From contig NZ_QGKM01000005.1 in assembly GCF_003172875.1 (NCBI RefSeq), positions 57,745 to 121,744 of the forward strand: 64,000 nt of DNA, read 5' to 3'. The position numbers were made by a program, and so were the translations under genes. The stretch comes from Leucothrix pacifica. Its GTDB lineage: Bacteria > Pseudomonadota > Gammaproteobacteria > Thiotrichales > Thiotrichaceae. Numbering within the stretch: position 1 is the first letter of the stretch; every line of letters starts with the position of its first letter. Below are positions 27,293-35,704 of the stretch, piece by piece. The notes under the pieces were generated by a model that saw only the letters and a program-made list of their open reading frames with translations, did no database searches and was not told where the DNA came from.

Positions 27293-27906
27293 GACAAGGA
27301 ATCCTTAAGCGCATTACGGATCATCACCTCAACCGATAAGCCTTGATTCGCTTGGCGACTGACCATGCGGCTGGCTTCTGCGGGTTTATAACCCAGAGCC
27401 AGTAATGCCGTGACCGCCTCTTCTTCCAAATCTTTTGGAGAACCTGTGGAGCTAGTATCTATCGTTGCTTGCTCACCTGCTTGCCCTTCTAAATCAGGCA
27501 ATGCTTTTGGTAAGCGATCACGCATTTCAATAATCAAACGTTCGGCCGTCTTCTTCCCCACACCCGGCAACCGAGTTAATCCTGTCACATCACCATCACG
27601 TACTCTCTCGGCAAACTCATTCACTGTCATACCGGATACAATCGCCAAAGCCATTTTCGGACCGACACCATTCACCTTTAATAAGGTGCGAAATAGTTCA
27701 CGTTCATTGGTGGAGCTAAACGCATACAGCACCTGCGCATCTTCACGCACAATAAAATGCGTGTGCAGCGTCACTTCCTGATTCAACTCCGGCAGGTCAT
27801 AAAATGTAGTCATTGAGGCTTGCAGTTCATAGCCGACACCATTGACATCCAACATTAAATCCGGCGCCTGACGATAAATCAGTTTCCCTCGGAGCATTCC
27901 TATCAT
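27289..27906 (-). CDS. ruvA: Holliday junction DNA-binding protein RuvA
   Basis: 205 residues. The OB-fold begins [27 protein letters not shown], followed by two helix-hairpin-helix motifs ([15 protein letters not shown] and [19 protein letters not shown], about 70-130), a linker, and the C-terminal domain III (about 155-205, [21 protein letters not shown]) that binds RuvB. It sits 37 bp after ruvC. Confidence 0.98.
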   Translation of the reverse strand: MIGMLRGKLIYRQAPDLMLDVNGVGYELQASMTTFYDLPELNQEVTLHTHFIVREDAQVLYAFSSTNERELFRTLLKVNGVGPKMALAIVSGMTVNEFAERVRDGDVTGLTRLPGVGKKTAERLIIEMRDRLPKALPDLEGQAGEQATIDTSSTGSPKDLEEEAVTALLALGYKPAEASRMVSRQANQGLSVEVMIRNALKDSLS

Positions 27907-27943
27907 GCGGTTTTCTCTTTAGTGATTGTCTGCGGCATTGTTA

Positions 27944-28450
27944 TCATTTTCTTGTAGCTTGTGCAATTTTAGATTTGTAAGCCCCATAATGAGCATGACT
28001 CAAGGCAACAGCTAAGGCATCTGAGGTATCAATCTGCAAGCGGCCTGACAGATTGAGTAAAATCTTCACCATGTGCTGAACTTGCTCCTTATCAGCACTC
28101 CCCTTTCCCACGACCGACTGCTTCACTTCTTTGGGACTGTACTCATGCACCTCTAAGCCACTCATTACACCCGCACAAATCGCTGCGCCACGCGCCTGCC
28201 CTAATTTAAGTGCGGAGGATGGGTTATTGGAGACGAAGACATTTTCAATCGACATAGCTTGCGGTTGATAGGTTTGGATAATGCCGGTTATGCCCTGATA
28301 GATCATGCCTAAGCGCTCTGGAAATGATTGTTTCCCCATGCGTATGCAAGTGCTGTATACGTGTTTATTGTGACGTCCGTCGCTGTCAACAACACCGATG
28401 CCGGTGATGCGTGAGCCGGGATCTATACCGATAATTCGTGTGATTGCCAT
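27944..28450 (-). CDS. ruvC: Holliday junction resolvase RuvC
   Basis: 168 residues. The RNase H-like fold shows acidic active-site residues: Asp in IGIDPGSRITG (about 9), Glu in SIENVFVSNN, and Asp residues in DTSDALAVALSHAH near the C-terminus. It cuts Holliday junctions moved by RuvAB. There is no clear Shine-Dalgarno; the stop of a 38-codon ORF lies 13 bp upstream, so translational coupling is possible. The yebC gene that often precedes ruvC is absent here. Confidence 0.97.
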   Translation of the reverse strand: MAITRIIGIDPGSRITGIGVVDSDGRHNKHVYSTCIRMGKQSFPERLGMIYQGITGIIQTYQPQAMSIENVFVSNNPSSALKLGQARGAAICAGVMSGLEVHEYSPKEVKQSVVGKGSADKEQVQHMVKILLNLSGRLQIDTSDALAVALSHAHYGAYKSKIAQATRK

Positions 28451-28463
28451 TTTTTTAGAATAA

Positions 28464-28580
28464 TTATTTTAGGTTTATTGAGATCGTATTTAGGCCTAGA
28501 GGCTGACGCAAGTGCTCAGAGGCGTCAGGAATTCTGATCACACCATTTTCAATATCTGCTTCAAACTCTATTGCGTGCAT
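28464..28580 (-). CDS. 38-residue ORF resembling orphan antitoxin-like proteins
   Basis: A small reading frame directly upstream of ruvC encodes MHAIEFEADIENGVIRIP followed by about 20 further residues ending ISINLK. The ATG has GGAG eight bases upstream. The pattern M-x-x-I-E-F-E-A-x-I-x-N-G-x-I-x-I-P is one I associate with small AbrB-like or orphan antitoxin proteins, which are usually about 70 residues; this one is about half that length. No toxin gene is beside it. It may be a remnant, a genuine micro-protein, or a leader controlling ruvC. The family link is from memory of the motif and is tentative. Confidence 0.4.
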   Translation of the reverse strand: MHAIEFEADIENGVIRIPDASEHLRQPLGLNTISINLK

Positions 28581-28890
28581 AAGCACTCCGTCGTTTTTTA
28601 TGATAATAGCATATCGCTTATTAACGTCGGCTGCTGTCTCTAATTTTAGAATTTATAGGGTTAGTCGCAATGCAATGGCTGCATCCAAGTCAGTATGGCT
28701 ATAGCTTAAAAATACTTGTTCAGTCTGTGTCATAGAAAGTGCAGTCATACTTAGTACTGTAGGTTTGTGGCTGATATTAACACATACACTCAAACACATA
28801 ACCGACTATCCGGACACACTTTCACCCCTTATCGAATCGTCGTAGCATGGCTGTAATAAATACAATAATAAAAATAAGAGTCCATCCATA
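28581..28890. other. Intergenic region between ruvC leader and pilB
   Basis: About 310 bp separating the minus-strand ruvC side from plus-strand pilB. I find no coding region with a Shine-Dalgarno, no tRNA, no terminator and no -24/-12 sigma-54 element of the GG-N10-GC form. Promoters for pilB must lie here but none stands out. Confidence 0.4.
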
Positions 28891-30600
28891 ATGACCACAA
28901 GTACTGAATCTACATTACCTGCGATCGTCCAGACGTTTGTCAATAACGGCAAACTGGACGGTGATACAGCAGCGCGTGCGGTCAGGGATGCTTCTGATAG
29001 AAAAAAACCCATTGTTACGCACCTACTGGATCGGCAGATTGTTGATTCCATTGAGCTTGCGACCGCATGTAGTAATCAGTACGGCTTAAGCTTTGTCGAC
29101 CTGGATGCCATCACTATTGCGCCCGAGATGCAAGACCTTATTCCCGATGACATGATGAAACGGCTTATGGCTGTTCCACTGTTTACTATCGGTGGTGCGT
29201 TAATTGTTGCGATTGCCGACCCTCATTACAGCTTTGAGCTAGGTGACATCAAAGTAACTACCAAGCTTGTGCCTGAGCCGGTCATTGTTGAGCATAACAA
29301 ACTACGTAAATTAATCTTTGGCTCTGACAGTGGCGAGGATATGGCAGCAGGTCTGTCAATTACTTCGCAAGCACACAGCCAGGATCTGGTTGTGGGTACA
29401 TCTACCCTACAGAAGAAAGATGAAGAGGATGATGACGAAGGTACGGATGTTACTAAATTCGTGAACGAGCTTTTGTCACACGCCATTAAAAAAGGCGTGT
29501 CTGATATCCATATCGAACCTTATGAAAAGATTCTGCGGGTACGCTATCGTATCGATGGTATTTTGCAGGTAGTCAGTATGCCTCCAAAAGGCATTGCCCG
29601 AAAAATGACTTCGCGCATCAAGGTAATGGCGGAACTTAACTCCTCTGAGAGACGCATCCCTCAGGATGGACGAATACACTTTCAGGTGGGAGAAGACAAA
29701 TTCATCGACTTCCGTGTAAACACCTTACCCACGCTTTACGGTGAAAAAATCGTAATGCGTATTCTTGATTCAGATACTGCATCGTTGGGTATTGATAACC
29801 TGGGTTTTGATGACAAACAAAAAGCCGACTTGATGGCAGCTATCGCCAAACCTGATGGCATGATGCTGGTTACCGGACCAACCGGTAGTGGTAAAACGGT
29901 AACGCTTTATGCTTGCCTTAACCTATTGAATACCTCAGAGAAAAACATCTCTACAGCGGAAGATCCAGCTGAAATTCAGGTACCTGGCATTAATCAGGTT
30001 AACGTAAATGACAAAGTTGGGCTGACTTTCTCTAGTGCGCTAAGAGCGTTTCTTCGACAAGATCCTGACATCATTATGGTGGGGGAGATTCGTGACCTTG
30101 AAACGGCTGAGATATCTGTGAAAGCGGCACAGACTGGTCACTTAGTATTATCAACACTACACACAAACAGCGCACCTGAAACACTGACACGTCTATTGAA
30201 TATGGGTATCCCCCCTTTCAATATCGCCTCTACGGTTCACCTTATTGTTGCTCAGCGATTAGCCAGAAGACTTTGTAAGTCTTGCAAGCAACCTGCAGAT
30301 ATTCCCGCTGATGTGCTCACACAAATCGGCTTTTCACCTGATGAACTGGATGACCTTACCATCTATGAAGCTAACGGTTGTGGTGAGTGTTCCGGCGGCT
30401 ATAAAGGACGTGTCGGTATCTATCAGGTGATGCCTATCTCAGCCAATATGGAAAAGCTGGTTATGGAGAATGGTAATGCGTTAGAGCTGGCAGAATTAGC
30501 TCAATCAGAAAATATTAACGACCTACGACAATCCGCACTAGATAAAGTGCGCCAAGGGATAACCACTCTGGCAGAAGTCGAGCGGGTAACTAAGGATTAA
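28891..30600 (+). CDS. pilB: Type IV pilus extension ATPase PilB
   Basis: 569 residues. It powers pilus assembly from the cytoplasmic face. The N-terminal MshEN/T2SSE_N domain (about 10-150) is followed by the secretion ATPase core: Walker A GPTGSGKTVTLY near 330-341, the Asp box EDPAEIQVPGINQV, Walker B DIIMVGEIRDLETAE and the His box GHLVLSTLHTN. A CxxC-x(n)-CxxC zinc knot is seen as CKSCKQPAD and GCGECSGGYKGR, typical of PilB and GspE but not of PilT. It heads pilB-pilC-pilD; pilC starts 5 bp after it. No pilA is present in the window. Confidence 0.97.
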   Translation: MTTSTESTLPAIVQTFVNNGKLDGDTAARAVRDASDRKKPIVTHLLDRQIVDSIELATACSNQYGLSFVDLDAITIAPEMQDLIPDDMMKRLMAVPLFTIGGALIVAIADPHYSFELGDIKVTTKLVPEPVIVEHNKLRKLIFGSDSGEDMAAGLSITSQAHSQDLVVGTSTLQKKDEEDDDEGTDVTKFVNELLSHAIKKGVSDIHIEPYEKILRVRYRIDGILQVVSMPPKGIARKMTSRIKVMAELNSSERRIPQDGRIHFQVGEDKFIDFRVNTLPTLYGEKIVMRILDSDTASLGIDNLGFDDKQKADLMAAIAKPDGMMLVTGPTGSGKTVTLYACLNLLNTSEKNISTAEDPAEIQVPGINQVNVNDKVGLTFSSALRAFLRQDPDIIMVGEIRDLETAEISVKAAQTGHLVLSTLHTNSAPETLTRLLNMGIPPFNIASTVHLIVAQRLARRLCKSCKQPADIPADVLTQIGFSPDELDDLTIYEANGCGECSGGYKGRVGIYQVMPISANMEKLVMENGNALELAELAQSENINDLRQSALDKVRQGITTLAEVERVTKD

Positions 30601-30605
30601 AACTT

Positions 30606-31835
30606 ATGGCCACAGTAGCAAAAAAAGCACTTCCTAAAGAACAACCTACGTTTATCTGGGAAGGTAAAAATAAAGCCGGCGTAAAAATACGCGGTGAAGA
30701 GCAGGCAGCCAATGCCAATATGTTGCGTGCCACATTACGACGTCGCGGTATCCAACCACGCGTCATAAAGCCCAAACGCAAGCCACTCTTAGGCGCTAGC
30801 GTAGGTCCCGCAGATATCGCTTACTTTGCACGACAACTTACCGCAATGATGCGTTCAGGTGTACCATTGGTTCAGTCACTTCAGTTGATTGGTAGTGGTC
30901 ATGAAAAAGCGGGCATGCAAACGCTAATCAAAAAGATCACTCAGGATATTGAGAGTGGTGCAGATCTTGGTACTGCCCTCTCGAATCACCCTAAGCACTT
31001 TGACGACCTATTTGTAAGTCTTGTAAAGGCGGGTGAGCACTCCGGGTCACTGGAGGATATGCTAGAAAAAATCGCGACCTACAAAGAAAAAACCGAGTCG
31101 ATGAAGGCTAAGGTTAAAAAAGCGATGATGTACCCGGTTATGGTACTGATAATGGCGATGGTAGTATCCGCTATTATGTTGATTTGGGTAATCCCGCAGT
31201 TTAAGAGCATCTTTGAGAGCTTCGGAGCGGATCTACCTGCATTTACTTTATGGGTTATTGGTCTCTCCGAATGGCTGCAAGCCTCTTGGTGGCAACCAAT
31301 TCTCGCGATCATCGTGATTGGTATAGCATTCACCCAAGCGAAACAGCGCTCAGAGAAATTTAATGTGTTTGTGGATACACTGGCACTTAAAATCCCAGTC
31401 ATGGGTGTTATTATCGAAAAATCAGCGGTTGCACGTTTTGCACGCACTTTATCAACCATGTTCGCCGCCGGTGTTCCTATGGTGGAAGCGATGGACTCTG
31501 TTGCGGGTAGTACCGGTAATCGACTCTATCAAAATGCGACATTGCAGATTAAAGACGATATCTCGAAAGGTGTGCAGCTCAACACCTCAATGTTAACCAC
31601 GCAACGCTTCCCAAGCATGGTAGTACAAATGACAAAGATCGGTGAGGAGTCAGGACGATTGGAGGAAATGCTGAATAAAGTAGCAGATTACTTTGAAGAG
31701 CAAGTCGATGACTTAGTGGATACTTTGTCTAAGCAGATTGAGCCGTTGGTTATGGCTGTGCTTGGTGTCATTGTTGGTGGATTAGTTATCGCAATGTACC
31801 TGCCAATATTCAAGCTCGGCGCAGTGGTCGGCTAA
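30606..31835 (+). CDS. pilC: Type IV pilus inner-membrane platform protein PilC
   Basis: 409 residues. Two T2SF domains (about 75-200 and 275-400), each followed by membrane helices. FARQLTAMMRSGVPLVQSL and FARTLSTMFAAGVPMVEAM are the paired signature lines, and the C-terminal IEPLVMAVLGVIVGGLVIAMYLPIF matches the family end. PilC links the PilB motor to pilin addition. Confidence 0.97.
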   Translation: MATVAKKALPKEQPTFIWEGKNKAGVKIRGEEQAANANMLRATLRRRGIQPRVIKPKRKPLLGASVGPADIAYFARQLTAMMRSGVPLVQSLQLIGSGHEKAGMQTLIKKITQDIESGADLGTALSNHPKHFDDLFVSLVKAGEHSGSLEDMLEKIATYKEKTESMKAKVKKAMMYPVMVLIMAMVVSAIMLIWVIPQFKSIFESFGADLPAFTLWVIGLSEWLQASWWQPILAIIVIGIAFTQAKQRSEKFNVFVDTLALKIPVMGVIIEKSAVARFARTLSTMFAAGVPMVEAMDSVAGSTGNRLYQNATLQIKDDISKGVQLNTSMLTTQRFPSMVVQMTKIGEESGRLEEMLNKVADYFEEQVDDLVDTLSKQIEPLVMAVLGVIVGGLVIAMYLPIFKLGAVVG

Positions 31836-31863
31836 AAAGCTGTAAATCATAAAATAAAACAAT

Positions 31864-31889
31864 GTCGCAGCATAATCGCTTGCTGCGAC
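31864..31889. repeat. Hairpin in the pilC-pilD gap
   Basis: GTCGCAGCA (31864-31872) and TGCTGCGAC (31881-31889) form a perfect 9-bp stem with an 8-base loop. No T-run follows, so it is not a standard terminator; it may reduce or stabilise transcription of pilD relative to pilBC. Confidence 0.55.
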
Positions 31890-31939
31890 CTCTCACATAG
31901 AATAATGGCGTGGATATGCCATACAGGGGCTCTTTTATC

Positions 31940-32824
31940 ATGCAACTACTTGCACTCCTTGAACACAGTCCGATATTTTTGATCACTGTGGTTGGGATTT
32001 TTTCCTTACTGATTGGCAGTTTCTTGAACGCTGCAATTCATCGCATACCAATTATGTTGCAGCGCGAATGGGATGCGGAGTGCTCAGCACACATCCATGA
32101 GAAAGATCCTGACTACATTCCCGAGACTCTGGAGCGCTTCAATCTCTTCGTCCCACGATCATGCTGTCCCACTTGTGGCCATCAAATCTCAGCAATGGAA
32201 AATATTCCTGTACTGAGTTACTTCATGCTGGGTGGTAAGTGCAAAGGCTGCAAGACTAAAATTTCTAAGCAATACCCGATTATTGAAATTCTGACCTCGG
32301 TGTTGTCGATGCTTATCGCATGGAAATTCGGTTATGGCTGGCCCATGTTGGCAATGTTGGTGTTCGCGTGGACCTTGATTACACTGGGAATGATCGACGC
32401 TAACACGATGTTATTGCCGGATAGCTTAACCTTGCCGCTCATGTGGCTAGGATTACTGGTCAATCTCAATGGATTCTATGCCGATATCAACAGTGCCGTT
32501 ATTGGTGCAATTGTGGGCTACATGTCTCTTTGGAGTGTATTCCAGCTATTCAAACTGGTAACGGGCAAGGATGGCATGGGTTATGGCGACTTCAAAATTC
32601 TTGCGGCAATTGGGGCATGGGGTGGATGGCAGATTCTGCCTTTTACCATTTTTGCATCAGCACTACTAGGCGCTGTTGTCGGTATTGCCATGATGAAGAT
32701 TCAACGCCGCAAAGACAGTCACCCTATTCCTTATGGTCCTTGGCTGGCACTGGCAGGATTAATCGGGCTACTCTGGCGGGATGATATTGTGACTGGCATG
32801 ACGGCATATTTCCAACTCGGCTAA
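31940..32824 (+). CDS. pilD: Prepilin peptidase/N-methyltransferase PilD
   Basis: 294 residues when started at the ATG at 31940 (MQLLALLEHS, with AGGGG about 13 bases upstream); an in-frame ATG at 31910 would add ten unlikely residues. It cleaves and N-methylates type IV prepilins in the inner membrane. The N-terminal DiS_P_DiS domain has two zinc-binding CxxC pairs (CPTCGH and CKGCKT). The aspartyl protease residues are in MIDANTMLLPDSLTLPL and GYGDFKILAAIGAWGGW (GxGD motif). Seven to eight membrane helices. Last gene of pilBCD. Confidence 0.95.
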   Translation: MQLLALLEHSPIFLITVVGIFSLLIGSFLNAAIHRIPIMLQREWDAECSAHIHEKDPDYIPETLERFNLFVPRSCCPTCGHQISAMENIPVLSYFMLGGKCKGCKTKISKQYPIIEILTSVLSMLIAWKFGYGWPMLAMLVFAWTLITLGMIDANTMLLPDSLTLPLMWLGLLVNLNGFYADINSAVIGAIVGYMSLWSVFQLFKLVTGKDGMGYGDFKILAAIGAWGGWQILPFTIFASALLGAVVGIAMMKIQRRKDSHPIPYGPWLALAGLIGLLWRDDIVTGMTAYFQLG

Positions 32825-32845
32825 GTTATCCACAAAACCGATCAT

Positions 32846-32883
32846 AAAAAATGCCGGTGTCGACTCCGACTACCGGCATTTTT
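32846..32883. terminator. Bidirectional intrinsic terminator between pilD and aroC
   Basis: ATGCCGGT (32851-32858) and ACCGGCAT (32872-32879) pair, flanked by A5 and T5, between two convergent genes. Confidence 0.93.
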
Positions 32884-32937
32884 ATTAGCGACGCAAAACC
32901 ATCGTATTAGGGACAGTCATTATGCGTTCGCTGATAT

Positions 32938-34035
32938 TTATGCTTGAGCTGGGATATCCGGCAATTCAGTTGTGACATCCGCATTTTGTGCGCGATGTCG
33001 TAGCAAATGATCCATTAGCGTCACCGCCATCATCGCTTCACAAATTGGGGTCGCGCGAATCCCTACACAAGGGTCATGACGGCCTTTAGTAATTACTTCT
33101 TTTGGCTCACCATCCAACCCAACCGTCTGACCCGGTAAGCGCATACTCGAGGTTGGTTTAAAGGCGGTGTGAACAATAATATCTTGGCCTGATGAGATTC
33201 CACCAAGAATACCACCCGCATGATTACTCAGGAATCCATCCATCGTAATTTCATCACGGTGCTCTGTACCTTTTTGTGTGACGCAGTCAAAACCAGCACC
33301 GATTTCCACGCCTTTCGCTGCATTGATACTCATCATCGCCAAAGCAAGATCAGCATCCAAACGGTCAAACACCGGCTCACCTAAACCAACAGGCACTCCA
33401 GTGGCGATAACCGAAATCTTTGCACCGATGGAATTTCCTTCTTTGCGAAGAGCATCCATATAAGCTTCCATTTCTTCGACTTTGTCTGCATCAGGACAGA
33501 AGAACGGATTATTCTCAATTTCATCCCAATCAAACTTGTCAGCTTTCACCGGCCCTAGCTGTGATAAATAACCACGAACCTTGATACCACAACGCTCTGC
33601 CAGATATTTCTTAGCAATACTACCAGCAGCAACACGAACCGCAGTCTCACGCGCAGACGAACGCCCACCTCCTCGATAATCACGGAAGCCATATTTTTTG
33701 TAATACGTGTAATCTGCGTGACCGGGACGGAAACGATCCATAATATTGGAGTAGTCTTTTGAACGCTGATCAACGTTGTTGATGACCAGCGCGATTGGTG
33801 CCCCAGTCGTTTTACCTTCAAATACACCTGACAAAATCTGTACTTCATCAGGCTCACGACGTTGCGTGGTATGGCGACTGGTACCCGGACGACGACGGTC
33901 AAGATCACCTTGAATATCCGCTTCGGTCAAAGCCATTCCCGGAGGGCAACCATCGACAATACAACCGATTGCCAGACCATGACTCTCACCAAATGAAGTC
34001 ACTGTAAATAATTTTCCGAACGTATTTCCTGACAT
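32938..34035 (-). CDS. aroC: Chorismate synthase AroC
   Basis: 365 residues. It makes chorismate from EPSP in the last shikimate step, needing reduced FMN. Signatures: [20 protein letters not shown] near 13-32, the RRPGTS stretch (about 49-54), [30 protein letters not shown] near 106-135 and the C-terminal [19 protein letters not shown]. All intact. It is 16 bp after the rnd stop on the same strand, but a functional link is not obvious. Confidence 0.98.
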   Translation of the reverse strand: MSGNTFGKLFTVTSFGESHGLAIGCIVDGCPPGMALTEADIQGDLDRRRPGTSRHTTQRREPDEVQILSGVFEGKTTGAPIALVINNVDQRSKDYSNIMDRFRPGHADYTYYKKYGFRDYRGGGRSSARETAVRVAAGSIAKKYLAERCGIKVRGYLSQLGPVKADKFDWDEIENNPFFCPDADKVEEMEAYMDALRKEGNSIGAKISVIATGVPVGLGEPVFDRLDADLALAMMSINAAKGVEIGAGFDCVTQKGTEHRDEITMDGFLSNHAGGILGGISSGQDIIVHTAFKPTSSMRLPGQTVGLDGEPKEVITKGRHDPCVGIRATPICEAMMAVTLMDHLLRHRAQNADVTTELPDIPAQA

Positions 34036-34050
34036 ACCAAACTCTAATAA

Positions 34051-35193
34051 TTAATCTGTTAATAGCTGGACTTTACCGTCCACCACACCAAGTACCGCTT
34101 TTTGTGAACGGACATCAGCGATTACATCATTGACCAACTCACCCCGCCAATCATCAGACAGCGTACTACGCCCTTCCTGCAGCATTGCCACAACCTGGCT
34201 TTTGCTGGTGATCGCAGAAACAGTAACGCCTTGTTTTTCTGCTTCAAGTCTAATAACCAACATCAATAACTCAGCCAGTGCATCGATTTGTGGCGTAGGT
34301 TTTTGACGGCGTTTCATTTCTGGCCATTCATTTTCCGGACAATTTCTGCCCGCTTCCATACAAGCAAACCACGTTTCAGCATGACGTTTTGCCTGATCAG
34401 CATTGAGCCCCCGAATCGCTTGCACACCATCCAGATCAGAAGGTTGTAGCCGCGCTAAATCTACCAGAATTTCATCACCGACTATCCAGCGACGCGGACG
34501 GTTGCGCTTAGCGGCCTCCTCTTCTCGCCAGGCGGCCAACTCTCTGAGAATAGACAATTGCTGGCGATTCAGGTGCTGTAAACCCTTGACTTTTTTCCAG
34601 CGGGTACGCGCATTTAACTGATAAGTCTCAGGATTGGTGAGTCGATTAAAATCACGACTTGGCCAGCTTGAGCGGCCACCCTCTGATAATTTTTCCAGAA
34701 TCAATGGATACATCTGCTGAAGATAACGCACATCGTCAATGGCATATTCCAGCTGAGCCTTACTCAATGGACGCTTTGACCAATCCGTGCGGGATTCAGC
34801 CTTTGCCAAAGTGACACCCAACAGATTTTCAACCAGTCCTGCATAACCAATCTGCTCACCGATCCCTAAGATCGAGGCCGCTGGCTGTGTATCAAATATG
34901 GGTGATGGAACCTTACCGCTACCATAATAAAGAATTTCAAGATCCTGCTGCGCAGCATGGAACACCTTAATGACATCCGGATCATTAAAAACAGCATACA
35001 ACTCTGACAAATCATCCAAAGCAATCGGATCGATGCACGCCATGTGCTCATCAGCGGCAATTTGGATCAGACATAACTGAGGGTAGTAAGTTTTTTCACG
35101 GATAAACTCCGTATCAATCGCAATCCACTTACTCGAACGGATAGATGCGACGAAATCAGTCAGCGCTTGTTGACTGTCAATGAACTGATACAC
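34051..35193 (-). CDS. rnd: Ribonuclease D
   Basis: 380 residues when started at the GTG at 35191-35193, which has GAGG five bases upstream and matches the E. coli N-terminus (MNYQMI versus VYQFI) and length (375). The longer frame up to 35334 is rejected because it crosses a transcription terminator. It is a 3' to 5' exoribonuclease for tRNA and stable RNA maturation. DEDDy motifs are intact: IAIDTEFIRE (Exo I, about 25-34), VFHAAQQDLEIL (Exo II) and YAIDDVRYL (Exo III). A first HRDC domain follows with LSILRELAAWREEEAAKRNR. Confidence 0.95.
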   Translation of the reverse strand: MYQFIDSQQALTDFVASIRSSKWIAIDTEFIREKTYYPQLCLIQIAADEHMACIDPIALDDLSELYAVFNDPDVIKVFHAAQQDLEILYYGSGKVPSPIFDTQPAASILGIGEQIGYAGLVENLLGVTLAKAESRTDWSKRPLSKAQLEYAIDDVRYLQQMYPLILEKLSEGGRSSWPSRDFNRLTNPETYQLNARTRWKKVKGLQHLNRQQLSILRELAAWREEEAAKRNRPRRWIVGDEILVDLARLQPSDLDGVQAIRGLNADQAKRHAETWFACMEAGRNCPENEWPEMKRRQKPTPQIDALAELLMLVIRLEAEKQGVTVSAITSKSQVVAMLQEGRSTLSDDWRGELVNDVIADVRSQKAVLGVVDGKVQLLTD

Positions 35194-35302
35194 TAAAACC
35201 TCACTTGAGCCTGAATCGGCAGAATTGCCAACAGGAGCGGATATTAGCACAAGCAGCACTGATTTAGGGGTATTTCGCTGCTTCTGATTGATATTCAGGA
35301 AT

Positions 35303-35330
35303 AAAAAAAGCCGGACCAAATGAGTCCGGC
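35303..35330 (-). terminator. Intrinsic terminator of the minus-strand M48/YbjQ operon or of an sRNA
   Basis: On the minus strand GCCGGAC and GTCCGGC form a perfect 7-bp stem with a 7-base loop followed by seven T. It faces the minus strand only and lies 110 bp upstream of the rnd start, so transcripts from the region above end here rather than reading into rnd. Confidence 0.93.
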
Positions 35331-35510
35331 TCAAGGTATTACGCTAGGGGGGCACCTAAGCGTAAGAACGAGCTCACAGAGCTCTGGGGGGCTAACAACA
35401 AAACAAATTAAATTCGCTTAAAGCCTTGATGAATTAAGGCCAAGTTATGAAATAACAACTGGATAGAATAAGAACGACTGCCATTGAAACTTTCACTTGG
35501 GGGAAGTGGT
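35303..35510 (-). ncRNA. Candidate structured RNA with C-rich loops (sRNA or 3' UTR)
   Basis: Reading the minus strand, a hairpin CACTT/AAGTG with a CCCCC loop (35494-35508) is followed by a GCCCCCC run (35386-35392) next to a GAGCTC-TGT-GAGCTC hairpin. A third element TTACGC..GCGTAA (35339-35365) has an extra TAGG/CCTA stem and a TGCCCC loop. An intrinsic terminator (35303-35330) closes the region. C-rich loops beside a strong terminator are a known design of small RNAs that bind G-rich ribosome sites. No convincing promoter was found, so it could equally be the processed 3' UTR of the operon above. No known RNA family is recognised. Confidence 0.4.
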
Positions 35511-35589
35511 AAATGACTAATGACACGCTTTCTAGTTAATTGTTATTCATTCCCAACGATCTGGGTTGATCGCTGAAGTGATCTTACTA

Positions 35590-35676
35590 TCACACAGAAT
35601 TTATTTTATTTATAACCGAAAACGATAGAATGAATGTAAAAACGATTAATGGCAGTATCAATAAGCTATAACACAT
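35590..35676 (-). CDS. 28-residue hydrophobic ORF downstream of the M48 protease gene
   Basis: Starting 29 bp after the protease stop, with GGAGG about 11 bases before the ATG, it encodes MCYSLLILPLIVFTFILSFS and eight more residues: one transmembrane span and a short polar tail ending NKINSV. Too short for family assignment. Position, Shine-Dalgarno and clean hydrophobicity make it a plausible small membrane protein of the operon. It could also be chance. Confidence 0.35.
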   Translation of the reverse strand: MCYSLLILPLIVFTFILSFSVINKINSV

Positions 35677-35704
35677 ACCTTAAGCCACCTCCTTGCTTAA
35701 TCAG

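Noticed and set aside
35194..35334. Longer N-terminus for ribonuclease D
   Set aside because: The added residues do not match RNase D, and the segment includes the terminator's T-run; the GTG at 35193 has a good ribosome site.
35347..35503. G-quadruplex on the plus strand
   Set aside because: There are only three G-runs and they are about 35 and 110 bp apart. The terminator shows that the minus strand is the transcribed one.
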